Source of the DNA: Micromonospora saelicesensis
GTDB lineage: Bacteria > Actinomycetota > Actinomycetes > Mycobacteriales > Micromonosporaceae
Reading direction: 5' to 3'
NCBI RefSeq assembly: GCF_900091575.1
Contig: NZ_FMCR01000004.1
Span: 124,001-188,000 of the forward strand
DNA length: 64,000 nucleotides
Part shown: piece after piece, positions 41,643-50,870 of the stretch
How positions within the stretch are numbered: position 1 is the stretch's first letter
Layout: every line of letters starts with the position of its first letter
Made by a program: the position numbers and the translations under genes
Notes under the pieces: generated by a model
The model's input: the letters and a program-made list of their open reading frames with translations, nothing else
What the model was told of the DNA's origin: nothing
Database searches by the model: none

Positions 41643-42689
41643 GTGCGCGCTGTGACAGTGAGACCAGGGGTCGCCAATTCGCTGAACCTCGTCGAGGATC
41701 AGCCGGAGCCGGCTGCCGAGGAGGGCTCTGTCCTGGTCGAGGCCCTGGCGGTGGGGATCTGCGGCACCGACCACGAGATCATCGCCGGGGAGTACGGCGA
41801 GGCGCCGCCGGGTGCCGACCGCCTGGTCATCGGGCACGAGTCACTGGGCCGGGTGATCGAGGACCCGAGCGGCACCCTGCAACCTGGCGACCTGGTGGCC
41901 GGGATCGTCAGGCATCCCGATCCGGTGCCCTGCCCGAACTGCGCGGTCGGCGAGTGGGACATGTGCCGCAACGGCCAGTACACCGAACACGGCATCAAGG
42001 GACTGGCCGGGTTCGCCCGCGACCGCTGGCGGGTCGAGCCGCAGTTCGCTGTCGCGCTCGACCCGACGCTGGCCCAGGTCGGCGTGCTGCTGGAGCCGAC
42101 CAGTGTGGTGGCGAAGGCCTGGGACCACATCGAGCGGATCGGGCACCGGGCCGAGTGGCAGCCGCAGACCGTCCTGGTGACCGGGGCCGGGCCGATCGGT
42201 CTGCTGGCCGCGTTGCTCGGCACCCAGCGTGGGCTCACCGTCCACGTGCTGGACCGGAACACCGAGGGGCCGAAGCCGGAGCTGGTCGCCGGGCTCGGTG
42301 CCACCTACCACACGGTGCCGGTCAACGATCTGCCCTTCGAACCGGACGTGGTGATCGAGTGCACCGGCGCTCCCACTGTGGTCCTCGACGTCATGTGCAA
42401 GGCGGCCCCGACCGGGATCGTCTGCCTGGCCGGGGTGTCCAGCGGTGGCCGGACCATCGACTTCGACGCCGGGGCGCTCAACCGGGCGCTGGTGCTGGAG
42501 AACAACGTGGTGTTCGGCTCGGTGAACGCCAACCGGCGGCACTGGACCTTGGCTGCGGAGGCGCTCGCCCGCGCCGACCAGATCTGGCTCGAGTCGCTGA
42601 TCACCCGCCGGGTGCCGGTGAACCGGTACGCCGACGCGTACACCCCCGGGCCGGACGACATCAAGGTGGTGCTGGAGTTCGCGTCCTGA
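41643..42689 (+). CDS. Zinc-dependent glucose/alcohol dehydrogenase, MDR family, 348 aa
   Basis: Oxidises a sugar or alcohol with NAD(P). GICGTDHEII (catalytic zinc Cys), GHESLGRV (His-Glu), PCPNCAVGEWDMC (structural zinc), TGAGPIGLLAALLG (Rossmann) and FGSVNANRRHW, a motif typical of glucose 1-dehydrogenases of the archaeal/actinobacterial type. GTG 41643 is used; longer readings start inside nuoC. Divergent from nuoC. Confidence 0.87.
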   Translation: MRAVTVRPGVANSLNLVEDQPEPAAEEGSVLVEALAVGICGTDHEIIAGEYGEAPPGADRLVIGHESLGRVIEDPSGTLQPGDLVAGIVRHPDPVPCPNCAVGEWDMCRNGQYTEHGIKGLAGFARDRWRVEPQFAVALDPTLAQVGVLLEPTSVVAKAWDHIERIGHRAEWQPQTVLVTGAGPIGLLAALLGTQRGLTVHVLDRNTEGPKPELVAGLGATYHTVPVNDLPFEPDVVIECTGAPTVVLDVMCKAAPTGIVCLAGVSSGGRTIDFDAGALNRALVLENNVVFGSVNANRRHWTLAAEALARADQIWLESLITRRVPVNRYADAYTPGPDDIKVVLEFAS

Positions 42690-42705
42690 GCGACGCCCCG
42701 CCCGA

Positions 42706-44022
42706 TCAGATGCCCGGCAGTCGACCGTTGCGGAACAGGTCGACGAAGAGCTGATGGTCCTGGCGGGCGCGCACCCCGTACGCGTGCGCGAAATCCACCA
42801 GGTGGGCGACGAATTCCGGCTCGTCGGCGTCCACCGCCGCGACGATCGCCTCCTCGGTGGAGTAGTCCACCAGGTCGTGACTGGATTCGTCGTCCGCGAC
42901 CGAGTGCATCCGGGCCACGGCCCGGCCGAGGTCGACGAGAACCCCGGTCAGCTCCTCCGGCTCGTTCACGTCCGACCAGTCCAGATCGGCGGCGTACGGG
43001 GAGACCTCGGCGACCAGTTGGCCGGCCCCGTTCAGCTCGGTGAAGCCCAGCCACGGGTCGGCGTGCGCCTGCAACGCCCGCTGCGACTCGGCGGTCCGGT
43101 GCCCCTGGTGCTGGAAGTAGCCGCGGACCGACTCGTCGGTGACGTACCGCGCCACGGCCGGCACCTGCGCCTGCTTCATGTAGATGACGACGTCGTTCTC
43201 CAGCGCCTGGGTGTGCCCCTCCAGCAGCAGGTTGTACGACGGCAGCCCGGCCGAGCCGATGCCCACCCCCTTGCGCAGCACCACGTCCTTGATCCGCGCC
43301 GCCACCGGGCGCAGCTGCGTCGAGGCGCTTGGCAGGGTGCCCAGGTAGTCCTGGAAGGCCGCGCTGACCAGGTCCCGGGTGGCATCGTCGATTTCGAAGA
43401 CCCCGTCGCCGATGGAGAAGCGTCGCTCGTAGTTGTCGATGGTGGTCTGCGCGGCGAGCAGGTCCACGCGGGTGTTGAGCCGGGCCCGTTGGAGCACTCG
43501 GCGCAGCACCCCGTCGGCGTTGTCCAGGGTGATCGAGCCGATCGCGTCGTCGCCGCCGGCGGCGATGGCCCGCAGCTCGGTCAGGTACGACCGGGCGAAG
43601 CCGGCCACCAGCTCCCCGATGGCCGTGTCGGAGAGCGCCTTGCCGTAGCCGAGCAGCGCCACGCTGGCCGCGAGCCGGCGCAGGTCCCAGGTGAACGGCC
43701 CGACGTACGCCTCGTCGAAGTCGTTGACGTTGAACACCAGCTGCCCGGAGGCGTTCATGTAGGTGCCGAAGTTCTCCGCGTGCAGGTCACCGTGGATCCA
43801 CACCCGGCTGGTCTGCTCGTCGGAGAACCGGTCGTCGGCGAAGTCGCCGAGCTGGTCGGCGTAGAACAGCGCGGCGCTGCCCCGGTAGAAGGCGAACGGC
43901 GAAGCCGCCATCTTGCGGAACTTGCGGCGGAAGGCGGCCGGGTCGATCGCCATTGACGCGCCGAACTCCTCGGTGAGCACGTCGACGATGTGGGTGGACC
44001 GCTGGTCCGCTGAGCTGCTCAT
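42706..44022 (-). CDS. DUF2252 family protein, 438 aa
   Basis: Kinase-like fold of unknown function common in actinobacteria. RKFRKMAASPFAFYRGSAAL near the N-terminus, VWIHGDLHAENFGTY (the phosphotransferase HGDxHxxN loop) and VFNVNDFDEAYVGPF (metal-binding Asp) are all present. ATG 44022; a start at 44076 is less likely. Convergent with the dehydrogenase gene. Confidence 0.88.
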   Translation of the reverse strand: MSSSADQRSTHIVDVLTEEFGASMAIDPAAFRRKFRKMAASPFAFYRGSAALFYADQLGDFADDRFSDEQTSRVWIHGDLHAENFGTYMNASGQLVFNVNDFDEAYVGPFTWDLRRLAASVALLGYGKALSDTAIGELVAGFARSYLTELRAIAAGGDDAIGSITLDNADGVLRRVLQRARLNTRVDLLAAQTTIDNYERRFSIGDGVFEIDDATRDLVSAAFQDYLGTLPSASTQLRPVAARIKDVVLRKGVGIGSAGLPSYNLLLEGHTQALENDVVIYMKQAQVPAVARYVTDESVRGYFQHQGHRTAESQRALQAHADPWLGFTELNGAGQLVAEVSPYAADLDWSDVNEPEELTGVLVDLGRAVARMHSVADDESSHDLVDYSTEEAIVAAVDADEPEFVAHLVDFAHAYGVRARQDHQLFVDLFRNGRLPGI

Positions 44023-44201
44023 AGTGCGCAGGCTAGTGCGACGGGTCCACAACAGGGTGGCGAACGGCGCATCCATCGATCATGCTGTCTGGGTCACGGC
44101 GCGGGGGCCCGGACACCACGGTCACGTCGGTCGATCGCGTCGCTGCCAAGCGCGGGCGACAGGTCCCTCGCCGGGCGCCGACCATGGAGGACCAGATACA
44201 G

Positions 44202-45137
44202 ATGCTTCACAAAACGGGGACCCTGCTCACCGCCGCACTGCTCGGCCTGACCGCGACGATCGGCGGGGCCAGCGCGGCGACCGCTGCTCCGGCGGACACC
44301 ACCAGCGCCGCGGTCTCACTGGGCAATCTGATCCTGGAGCCGACCGAGCGCGGCTACCGTGGCGCCATCCCGCTGACGGTCACCAACACCGGCAGCGAAA
44401 CCGACTATTTCTACCTCAGACTGCGCGAACCGGTGCCGGGCTCCTTCCCGTCTGGGGAATTCGGCTGCGACGCCGCCGAGCTGACTCCAGGGGACGATCG
44501 CCGGACGTTTGGCTGTGGCCTGACGGCCGACGGGGGATCGTCGCTGGCCCCGGGTGAAACCGTCCAGGTGGCGCTGAAGTTCGACGTACTGACCAACCCA
44601 CGGACGTACGCGATGAGGATGGGCGGGGGCTGGGTCGAGGTCCACTCCGCCCAGGGCGGTCTGGTGGCGCGCGAGTCGTTCAACGCCCGTTTCCGCTCCA
44701 CGACCGGGTCGCTGACCAATCCCCGGCTCTACGTGCAAGACACTCAGCCGAACGCCGCCATCACGGCGGTGGGCCGGGCGACCATCGACCCGGAGAACAG
44801 CGGCAACCTCCGCCTTCCGGTGACCGTCCGGTACCGGGGCGACGCTCCGCACCTCAGCCTGTACCTCAAGGCCAGCCCGTTGCCGACCGGATCGGTGATC
44901 CAGTACACGATTCCCTCAGAGGGCCCGGCGATGTCGGACACGACGTCGGTGCCTGGGCGGCGGATGATGCAAGGCGAGTCGCGCAGCTTCGATGTGATCA
45001 TCAGCCCGCCGACCGACCCGGCCGACTCGCAGGACATCATCACCCTGGAGGTGTCCGCCTTCTGGTACGGGGACGTGGACGCCGACCCGAGCGACAACAC
45101 CGCCCAGACCACGCTGGCCGTCGCGACCAACAGCTGA
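44202..45137 (+). CDS. Secreted protein of unknown function, 311 aa
   Basis: Signal peptide MLHKTGTLLTAALLGLTATI ending at ATAAPA, then two beta-sandwich-like halves with NxGxxTxxx patterns (IPLTVTNTGSETDYFYLRLR; LRLPVTVRYRGDAPHLSLYL). ATG 44202 with GGAGG 11 nt upstream; ATG 44184 is possible. CARDB/fibronectin-type repeats are the nearest resemblance. Probably a cell-wall or extracellular binding protein. Confidence 0.7.
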   Translation: MLHKTGTLLTAALLGLTATIGGASAATAAPADTTSAAVSLGNLILEPTERGYRGAIPLTVTNTGSETDYFYLRLREPVPGSFPSGEFGCDAAELTPGDDRRTFGCGLTADGGSSLAPGETVQVALKFDVLTNPRTYAMRMGGGWVEVHSAQGGLVARESFNARFRSTTGSLTNPRLYVQDTQPNAAITAVGRATIDPENSGNLRLPVTVRYRGDAPHLSLYLKASPLPTGSVIQYTIPSEGPAMSDTTSVPGRRMMQGESRSFDVIISPPTDPADSQDIITLEVSAFWYGDVDADPSDNTAQTTLAVATNS

Positions 45138-45145
45138 GAGGTGCG

Positions 45146-45186
45146 CGGCCGACCGCCGCCCGGATTCCGTCCGGGGCGGTCGGCCG
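45146..45186. terminator. Bidirectional terminator between the secreted protein and nuoB
   Basis: CGGCCGACCGCC...CCCGGA pairs with TCCGGG...GCGGTCGGCCG (one bulged G), 9 bp after the stop of the secreted-protein gene and 20 bp from the nuoB stop. Confidence 0.75.
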
Positions 45187-45205
45187 TCGCGCGTCTCCGT
45201 CGTCG

Positions 45206-45787
45206 TCAGCTCGCGGTGGGTGGGCGTACCGGTGGGGCGGTGAGCGAGTCGACCGAGCGTGGGGCGGCAGCCTCGCGGGGCGGGGCGTCCAGCGGTGCGG
45301 CCAGCACGTCCCGTTGCGGCACACCCCCGATGCCGGACTGCTCGGCGGCGATCTTCTCCTGCAGGCGCAGGATGCCGTGCAGCAGCGCCTCCGGCCGGGG
45401 CGGGCAGCCGGGCACGTACACGTCGACCGGGATGAGCTGGTCGACGCCCTTGGTCACCGAGTACGAATCCCAGTAGGGGCCGCCGCAGTTGGAGCAGGCA
45501 CCGAACGAGATGACGTACTTCGGCTCGGGCATCTGGTCGTAGAGCCGCTTGATCGCCGGGGCCATCTTGTCGGTCACCGTGCCGGAGACCACCATCAGGT
45601 CGGCCTGGCGGGGGCCGTGGGCGAACGGGATCACGCCGAGTCGGATGAAGTCGTGCCGACCCATGCTGGTGGCGATGAACTCGATGGCACAGCAGGCCAG
45701 ACCGAAGTTGAAAACCCAGAGCGAGTAGCGGCGCCCCCAGTTCAGCACGAACCGGATCGGCTCACCGAGCACTGCCGGCAGCTGCAC
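45206..45787 (-). CDS. nuoB: NADH-quinone oxidoreductase subunit B, 193 aa
   Basis: Carries the N2 4Fe-4S cluster next to quinone. FGLACCAIEFIATSMGRHDF, FGACSNCGGPYWDSYSV and DVYVPGCPPRPEALL give the four Cys ligands. Start GTG 45787 with GAGAGGGGGC upstream; a far longer frame to 46312 runs into the divergent sigma gene. The C-terminal ~35 residues (VPQRDVLAAPLDAPPREAAA) extend the usual length. It stands alone, 3.6 kb upstream of nuoC. Confidence 0.93.
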   Translation of the reverse strand: MQLPAVLGEPIRFVLNWGRRYSLWVFNFGLACCAIEFIATSMGRHDFIRLGVIPFAHGPRQADLMVVSGTVTDKMAPAIKRLYDQMPEPKYVISFGACSNCGGPYWDSYSVTKGVDQLIPVDVYVPGCPPRPEALLHGILRLQEKIAAEQSGIGGVPQRDVLAAPLDAPPREAAAPRSVDSLTAPPVRPPTAS

Positions 45788-45816
45788 GGCGCCCCCTCTC
45801 CTCACCGACAGTGAAT

Positions 45817-45833
45817 CACAGACGGCGTCTGTG
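45817..45833. promoter_or_regulatory. 17-bp perfect palindrome between nuoB and a sigma-factor gene
   Basis: CACAGACG-G-CGTCTGTG, 30 bp upstream of the nuoB start and about 150 bp before the divergent sigma gene. A likely operator for an unknown regulator of nuoB. Confidence 0.55.
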
Positions 45834-45981
45834 CGGTCCGGCGGTGATCGGCGCGAGCGGCCCACCAACTGTCCCGGAGCCGACAAGGATCGGCAGCGAT
45901 TGACGCGCAACCTACCGGCGCGCTCGCTTGTGTGACCGGTGCTGGCGAACACAACGCCGGCAATCGCCACGGGGAGGACGA

Positions 45982-46542
45982 GTGCTTGTGACACGAGAAG
46001 TGCGGGTGGGCGGACGCCCGCCGGACCCACCGGGAACCGCAACCTCCACGTCGGCAGAGCTGGTCTTCGACGACTTCTACCACGCCCACTTCCGCGGCCT
46101 GGTGGTGCAGCTGACCGCGTACACAGGCGACCGTGGGCAGGCGCAGGAGCTGGTTCAGGAGGCGTTCTGTCGTGCGTACGCCCGCTGGGACCGGCTCGCC
46201 GGATACCAGGACCCCCTGGCCTGGGTCCGTAAGGTCGCCTGGAATCTCGGCCACAACCGCTGGCGGCGGCTGCGGACCGCCCAGCTGTGGCTGCTGCGGC
46301 AGCGGGAGACACACGTTGCGGAGCCGAGCCCGGACCGGGTCGCCGTCGACGCCGCGTTGGCGAAGTTGCCGCCGAAGCAGCGGCGGGCCGTCGTACTGCA
46401 CTACCTCGCCGACCTGACGATCGCGGAGATCGCCGCTCAGGAACAGGTCGCCGAAGGGACGGTCAAGTCCTGGCTGCACCGGGGCCGAACCGCACTCGCC
46501 ACCCACCTACGCGACACCAATGAGGAGGTGCGGGATGTCTGA
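45982..46542 (+). CDS. SigE-type ECF RNA polymerase sigma factor, 186 aa
   Basis: Sigma region 2: FDDFYHAHFRGLVVQLTAYT, AQELVQEAFCRAYARWDRLA, VRKVAWNLGHNRWRRLR. Sigma region 4: VDAALAKLPPKQRRAVVLHY, LADLTIAEIAAQEQVAEGTV KSWLHRGR. GTG 45982 behind GGGGAGGACGA. Stop overlaps the next gene by 8 bp. Paralogous to the gene at 50871. Confidence 0.9.
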   Translation: MLVTREVRVGGRPPDPPGTATSTSAELVFDDFYHAHFRGLVVQLTAYTGDRGQAQELVQEAFCRAYARWDRLAGYQDPLAWVRKVAWNLGHNRWRRLRTAQLWLLRQRETHVAEPSPDRVAVDAALAKLPPKQRRAVVLHYLADLTIAEIAAQEQVAEGTVKSWLHRGRTALATHLRDTNEEVRDV

Positions 46543-47734
46543 GCAGGAGACCCTTGACTTCGCCGAAGAGTTCGCCCGCTACCGCCGTACCGCGCTGGCG
46601 GAGGTCGAGGCGCCGGGACCCGCCGCCGTTCGACGGACCGTACGAGGCCGCAGCCGGCGTCGGCTGGCTGCCACCGCCACGACGGCGCTCGCCCTGTTCG
46701 GCGGGTCTGCCGTCGGGTACGCGGCGATGAGCGGCCCGGACCACCGGCCCGGTCCGGTCGAGCCGACGCCGAGCGTGTCGGCGTCGCCGACGCCGCCGCC
46801 GACGCCAACCCCCAGCCCTGCCGGGACCAGTTCCAGCCCGACCAACCCCGTGCCGGACGGCCGGTTCAGCCGGTCCCAACTGCTGGGGGTGCCGGTGACC
46901 CTGCCGGCATGGCGGGCCGGACCAGGCTGCCCGACGTCGCAGACGCGGCTCACCGCCGATGCCCGGGAGGGCGCGAACTCGCTCTTGGCGCTCGACCACG
47001 GCGACATCGACGGGGACGGCGCGGTGGAGACGGTGGCGCTTGTGCAGTGCGTGCTCGGCACCCGCGGGCCGATGCAGGTGGTCGCCTTCGACCGCGACAA
47101 GGAAGGAAAGGTGACGACGGTCGGCCGGGTGGTCGCGACCACCATCGACAAGCCGCAGTGGCTGTTCGCGCTGGATGTCGTGGGCGACGGCACGGTCCGC
47201 GTTCAGGTCGGTGACATCGCTCCCGGGGGCGGCTGGCCCGCCGAGTGGTCACAGCGGCAGTGGCGGGGCTACCGCTGGAAGGGCGAGACCTTCGCCCAGG
47301 TCTCCGGGCCGACGAGCTTCGGTCAGAATCCGCACTCGGCGGATATCTCGGTGACCACCACCGACCTCGTGCTGACCACGGCCGACGACGGCTCCCGAAC
47401 GGGCACGGCCACGGTGCGGGTCCGCAACCGGGGCACCAAGCCGGTCGCCCACGTGGACCTGCGGCTGGGCGTACCCGCGGCGGTGCGTCCGGACGTCGAC
47501 GGATGGGCCCCGTGCGAGGGCGAGCCCCAGGACTCCAGCGATCCGGTGATCTGCACCCTCGGTCGGCTGGCGGCGGGCGCGGAGATACGGCTGGACCTGA
47601 GCTTCCGGTTGGCCGAGGGAATCGCGTTGGGCACGGGAAAGGCCGACGTGCGTGCCTGGCCGATGGACGCCGGATTCGACCTCCTGTTGGACGTCAACGA
47701 CGCCGACAACCAGGTGCGGATGACCTACCGCTGA
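46535..47734 (+). CDS. Membrane-anchored partner of the sigma factor (anti-sigma-like), 399 aa
   Basis: N-terminal ~50 residues cytosolic (MSEQETLDFAEEFARYRRTA), then one membrane helix (LAATATTALALFGGSAVGYA), a Pro/Thr/Ser-rich spacer (TPSVSASPTPPPTPTPSPAG) and an outer domain with DIDGDGAVETVAL, a calcium-binding-like EF or FG-GAP loop, and a C-terminal CARDB-like sandwich. Overlap with the sigma gene and this architecture suggest it controls that sigma factor, though a zinc anti-sigma motif is absent. ATG 46535. Confidence 0.75.
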   Translation: MSEQETLDFAEEFARYRRTALAEVEAPGPAAVRRTVRGRSRRRLAATATTALALFGGSAVGYAAMSGPDHRPGPVEPTPSVSASPTPPPTPTPSPAGTSSSPTNPVPDGRFSRSQLLGVPVTLPAWRAGPGCPTSQTRLTADAREGANSLLALDHGDIDGDGAVETVALVQCVLGTRGPMQVVAFDRDKEGKVTTVGRVVATTIDKPQWLFALDVVGDGTVRVQVGDIAPGGGWPAEWSQRQWRGYRWKGETFAQVSGPTSFGQNPHSADISVTTTDLVLTTADDGSRTGTATVRVRNRGTKPVAHVDLRLGVPAAVRPDVDGWAPCEGEPQDSSDPVICTLGRLAAGAEIRLDLSFRLAEGIALGTGKADVRAWPMDAGFDLLLDVNDADNQVRMTYR

Positions 47735-47743
47735 GGATCCGGT

Positions 47744-47788
47744 CGCCGGCCGCTACGTACGCCACGGGGGCGTACGTCGCGGCCGGCG
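47744..47788. terminator. Bidirectional terminator between convergent genes
   Basis: 20-bp arms 47744-47763 and 47769-47788 match at 19 of 20 positions around a 5-nt loop (CGCCGGCCGC...GGCGTACGTC). Between the anti-sigma-like gene and the PLP decarboxylase. Confidence 0.8.
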
Positions 47789-47794
47789 CTCCGG

Positions 47795-49288
47795 TCACCA
47801 GGTGGGACGTTGCAGCAGCCCGACGAACTCGACCAGCAGCCGCTCCCGCAGCGCCGGCGGCGCGGCGTCGAGCAGCGTGTTCACCACCGCCATCCGCTCC
47901 GGCAGCGGCGCGCCATCGGTCTCGCCGCCCATGCCCAGCCCGGCGGCCAGGCCCGCGACCAGCTCCGGGGTCAGCGCGTCCGGGGTCAGCGACGTCGCCA
48001 GCGCCGTCAGTTCCGGTGGAAGAGCGACCGGACCGGCCGCCTGGGCCGCGGCCACCGCGTCGGTCAGGTCCGGCCCGAACTCGGCGACCCGGGGCGCGAC
48101 CGCGGCGGTCACCGTGAGGTGCACGCTGGCGGGCAGGCCGTCGTACGACAGCTGGGGTTGGGTGTGCCAGCCCCGCGCGGTCAGCTCGTCGACCAGGACG
48201 AACAGGTCGGGGCCACCCTCGGTCGCGGTGAAGCAGACGACTGTCGACTCCGGCTCGGCCATCAGCCGCAGCCCGTCGACGGCGCGGACCGCGTCGGCCA
48301 GCCCGGTCACCGCATCCCGGGTGATGGCGGTCAGCCGCAGGTAACCCTCGTCGCCGAGGTGCCGCAACGTGGCGTACGCGGCGGCGATCGGGCCACCCGA
48401 GCGGGTGGAGGCGATCACTGGGTTGATCATGGTGTAGCCGGGCCAGTCGGCGTACGCGAAGTACTGCGGGGCGCGCAGCGCCGCGTCGCGGTGCAGCAGC
48501 ACGGACACCCCCTTCGGCGCGTACGCGTACTTGTGCAGGTCGACCGAGATGGAGGTGACCCCGGGCACCGCGAAGTCGAACGGCGGCACCGGCTCCCCGA
48601 GCCGACGCAGGTACGGCAGGGTCCAGCCGCCGAAGCAGGCGTCCACGTGGCAGCGCACCCCGGCCTCGGCCGCGGCGGCCGCGATCTGCGTGACCGGGTC
48701 CACCACCCCGTGCGCGTACGACGGCGCGGAGCAGGCGATGAGCACCGTCTCCGGGCGGATCGCGGCGGCCATCGCGGCCGGGTCGGGACGCAGCGTCTCC
48801 GGGGAGACGGGCACGACGTCCAGCGCCACCCGCAGGTAGTGCGCCGCCTTGGCGAATGCCGCGTGCGCGCTCGACGGCACCACGATCCGGGGTGCGGCGA
48901 TCTCCGGGTGGGCGTCCCGGGCTGTCTTGACGGCGAGGATCAGTGACTCGGTGCCGCCGCTGGTGACGCTGCCGACGACGTCCGGGGCGGTGGTCCCGGG
49001 GCCGGCGCCCAGCACCCGGCCGGCGGCGCCGACAAGCGCGTTCTCCATGGCCAGCAGGGACGGGAACGCGGTCGGGTCCAACCCGTTGACGTGCGCGCTC
49101 TCCCGGTGGGCGGCGGCGGCCAGCTCGTCCAGCCCGGACACCGCCGGGTCGTAGACGTACGCGAACAGCCGTCCCCCATGGGTGGGCGCGTCACTCGCCC
49201 GCAGCTTCCGTACCTCTTCCAGAACCCGTTCCGCCGGAACCCCGGTAGCGGAAAGCGCTCCAGCCTCAACCCTGTTCTCGTCGATCAT
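47795..49288 (-). CDS. PLP-dependent decarboxylase/lyase (sphingosine-1-phosphate-lyase-like), 497 aa
   Basis: Fold type I PLP enzyme. SVTSGGTESLILAVKTARDA is the phosphate-binding TSGGTES loop, HVDACFGGWTLPYL the PLP Asp region, and SVDLHKYAYAPKGVSVLLHR holds the Schiff-base Lys. Closest family by pattern: sphingosine-1-phosphate lyase / group II amino-acid decarboxylases. A long C-terminal tail (~80 aa, Ala/Pro/Leu rich) follows. The natural substrate is unknown. Lies 27 bp after the MFS gene, same operon. Confidence 0.85.
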   Translation of the reverse strand: MIDENRVEAGALSATGVPAERVLEEVRKLRASDAPTHGGRLFAYVYDPAVSGLDELAAAAHRESAHVNGLDPTAFPSLLAMENALVGAAGRVLGAGPGTTAPDVVGSVTSGGTESLILAVKTARDAHPEIAAPRIVVPSSAHAAFAKAAHYLRVALDVVPVSPETLRPDPAAMAAAIRPETVLIACSAPSYAHGVVDPVTQIAAAAAEAGVRCHVDACFGGWTLPYLRRLGEPVPPFDFAVPGVTSISVDLHKYAYAPKGVSVLLHRDAALRAPQYFAYADWPGYTMINPVIASTRSGGPIAAAYATLRHLGDEGYLRLTAITRDAVTGLADAVRAVDGLRLMAEPESTVVCFTATEGGPDLFVLVDELTARGWHTQPQLSYDGLPASVHLTVTAAVAPRVAEFGPDLTDAVAAAQAAGPVALPPELTALATSLTPDALTPELVAGLAAGLGMGGETDGAPLPERMAVVNTLLDAAPPALRERLLVEFVGLLQRPTW

Positions 49289-49315
49289 CGAGTTACGGTG
49301 CCCTTCTCGTGACGG

Positions 49316-50701
49316 TCAACGGCTTTCGTCCCCCAACACAACTCCGTGATCGACCAGGTCGCTGTGGGCGGTGAGGGTGTACTGGCGGAGCAGGAGGATC
49401 GGAGGGGCGATCAGCAGGGCCGGGATGAGCGTGAAGCCGAGGAGCACGCCCAGCCTCGCCGTGTCGGACTGGGCCGCCGCCGAGCCGGTGTCGGAGGACA
49501 CGTAGCCGGAGAGCTGGAGCACCAGTCCGTAGATGCCCGGGCCGAGCGCCAGGCCGAAGGTCTCCCCGGCGGTCCACAGCCCGGTGAAGACGCCCGCCTG
49601 CCGTCGACCGGTGCGCGCCGTCTCGTGCGCGATGCAGTCCGGCAACATCGCCAGCGCGAAGACCTGCTGCCCGGCGTACCCCACGCCGATCAACGCGACC
49701 ACGAGATAGACGGCGACCGGCGGCAGCACCGGCGCGGCGACCAGGGCGAACGCACCGACGGCCAGGATCAGCGAGGCGACCACCAGTGCGGTCCGCTTGC
49801 CCAGTCGGGCACCGATCCGGGTCCAGATCGGCATCACCAGCAGCGCCGGCCCGACGAAGCAGACGAAGAGCAGGGTCGGCCCGCTCTCCTCGTCGCGCAG
49901 GATCTGCCCGGCGAAGTAGTTGACCCCGGCCAGGATCGTCGCCACCCCGGCGGACTGCACCACGAAGCAGATCAGCAGTGCCCGGAACGGGCGGTTGGCA
50001 CCGGCCACGGCGAGCTGGGCGCGCAGCGTCGGCTCGCTCTCGCCCACCGTGCCGGTCGGCGCGGACCGGGTGCCCAGGAACGCGCCGAGGGCGCCGAGGG
50101 CGATCAGCACCGCCACGAACAGGCCCATCCAGCGGTGCCCGGCCACTCCGTCACCACCGGCGCTCACCACCAGCGGCGCGACCGCGCCGGAGACCAGGAT
50201 GGCCAGCGCCAGCACCGCGATCCGCCAGGTCATCAACCGGGTGCGCTCGGCGTAGTCGTCGGTCAGCTCCGCCGGCATGGCCACGTACGGCACCTGGAAG
50301 AAGGCGAACGCGGTGGCGGCGGCGAGGAACGCGAACGCCACGTACGCCGCGGCGCCCGGACCGTTACCGAAGGGCGCGGCGAAGATCGACGCGAACAGGA
50401 CGGCGAGCGCGAGGCCGGCGACGACCAGGTACGGCCGGCGGGCGCCCCACCGCGACCGGGTGCGGTCGGAGATCCGCCCGGCGACCGGGTTGACCAGCAC
50501 GTCCCAGGCCTTGGGCAGCAACACCAGCAGGGCGGCCAGCCCGGCGGCCACGCCCAGGGTGTCGGTCAGGTACGGCAGCAGCAGCAGACCGGGCACGGTG
50601 CCGAACGCTCCGGTCGCCAGGGAACCGAGCGCGTAGCCGGCGTGCACCGATCGGGGCAGCGAGCCGGTGGCTGACGAGCCGGCGCCCGGCGGCGTTTTCA
50701 T
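49316..50701 (-). CDS. GPH/MelB-type MFS sugar transporter, 461 aa
   Basis: Twelve helices. AWDVLVNPVAGRISDRTRSR WGARRPYLV is the GPH-cation-symporter signature (D-x3-N-P, D-R-TRSRWGRRRP). Length normal. ATG 50701 (MKTPPGAGSSATGSLPRSVH). First gene of an operon with the PLP enzyme, so it may import or export that enzyme's substrate or product. Confidence 0.87.
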   Translation of the reverse strand: MKTPPGAGSSATGSLPRSVHAGYALGSLATGAFGTVPGLLLLPYLTDTLGVAAGLAALLVLLPKAWDVLVNPVAGRISDRTRSRWGARRPYLVVAGLALAVLFASIFAAPFGNGPGAAAYVAFAFLAAATAFAFFQVPYVAMPAELTDDYAERTRLMTWRIAVLALAILVSGAVAPLVVSAGGDGVAGHRWMGLFVAVLIALGALGAFLGTRSAPTGTVGESEPTLRAQLAVAGANRPFRALLICFVVQSAGVATILAGVNYFAGQILRDEESGPTLLFVCFVGPALLVMPIWTRIGARLGKRTALVVASLILAVGAFALVAAPVLPPVAVYLVVALIGVGYAGQQVFALAMLPDCIAHETARTGRRQAGVFTGLWTAGETFGLALGPGIYGLVLQLSGYVSSDTGSAAAQSDTARLGVLLGFTLIPALLIAPPILLLRQYTLTAHSDLVDHGVVLGDESR

Positions 50702-50870
50702 GGGCCCGAATGTTACTCACGTTATGTCGAAGGCTGACCAACCTGCCGGCCCTGGTGCGCACAGCCGAACAGTCAGGTTGGCGGCAGTGCAGGACCGCAA
50801 CCGCCGTCACTGTGTCGGAGTGTTACCGGGTGCCCAGGGCAGACCAGCCTGGCGGCGACGGGGAGGGGCA

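Noticed and set aside
45928..45981. Longer start for the first sigma factor
   Set aside because: The GTG at 45982 has the GGGGAGG site; the upstream part is Arg/Cys-rich and outside the family.
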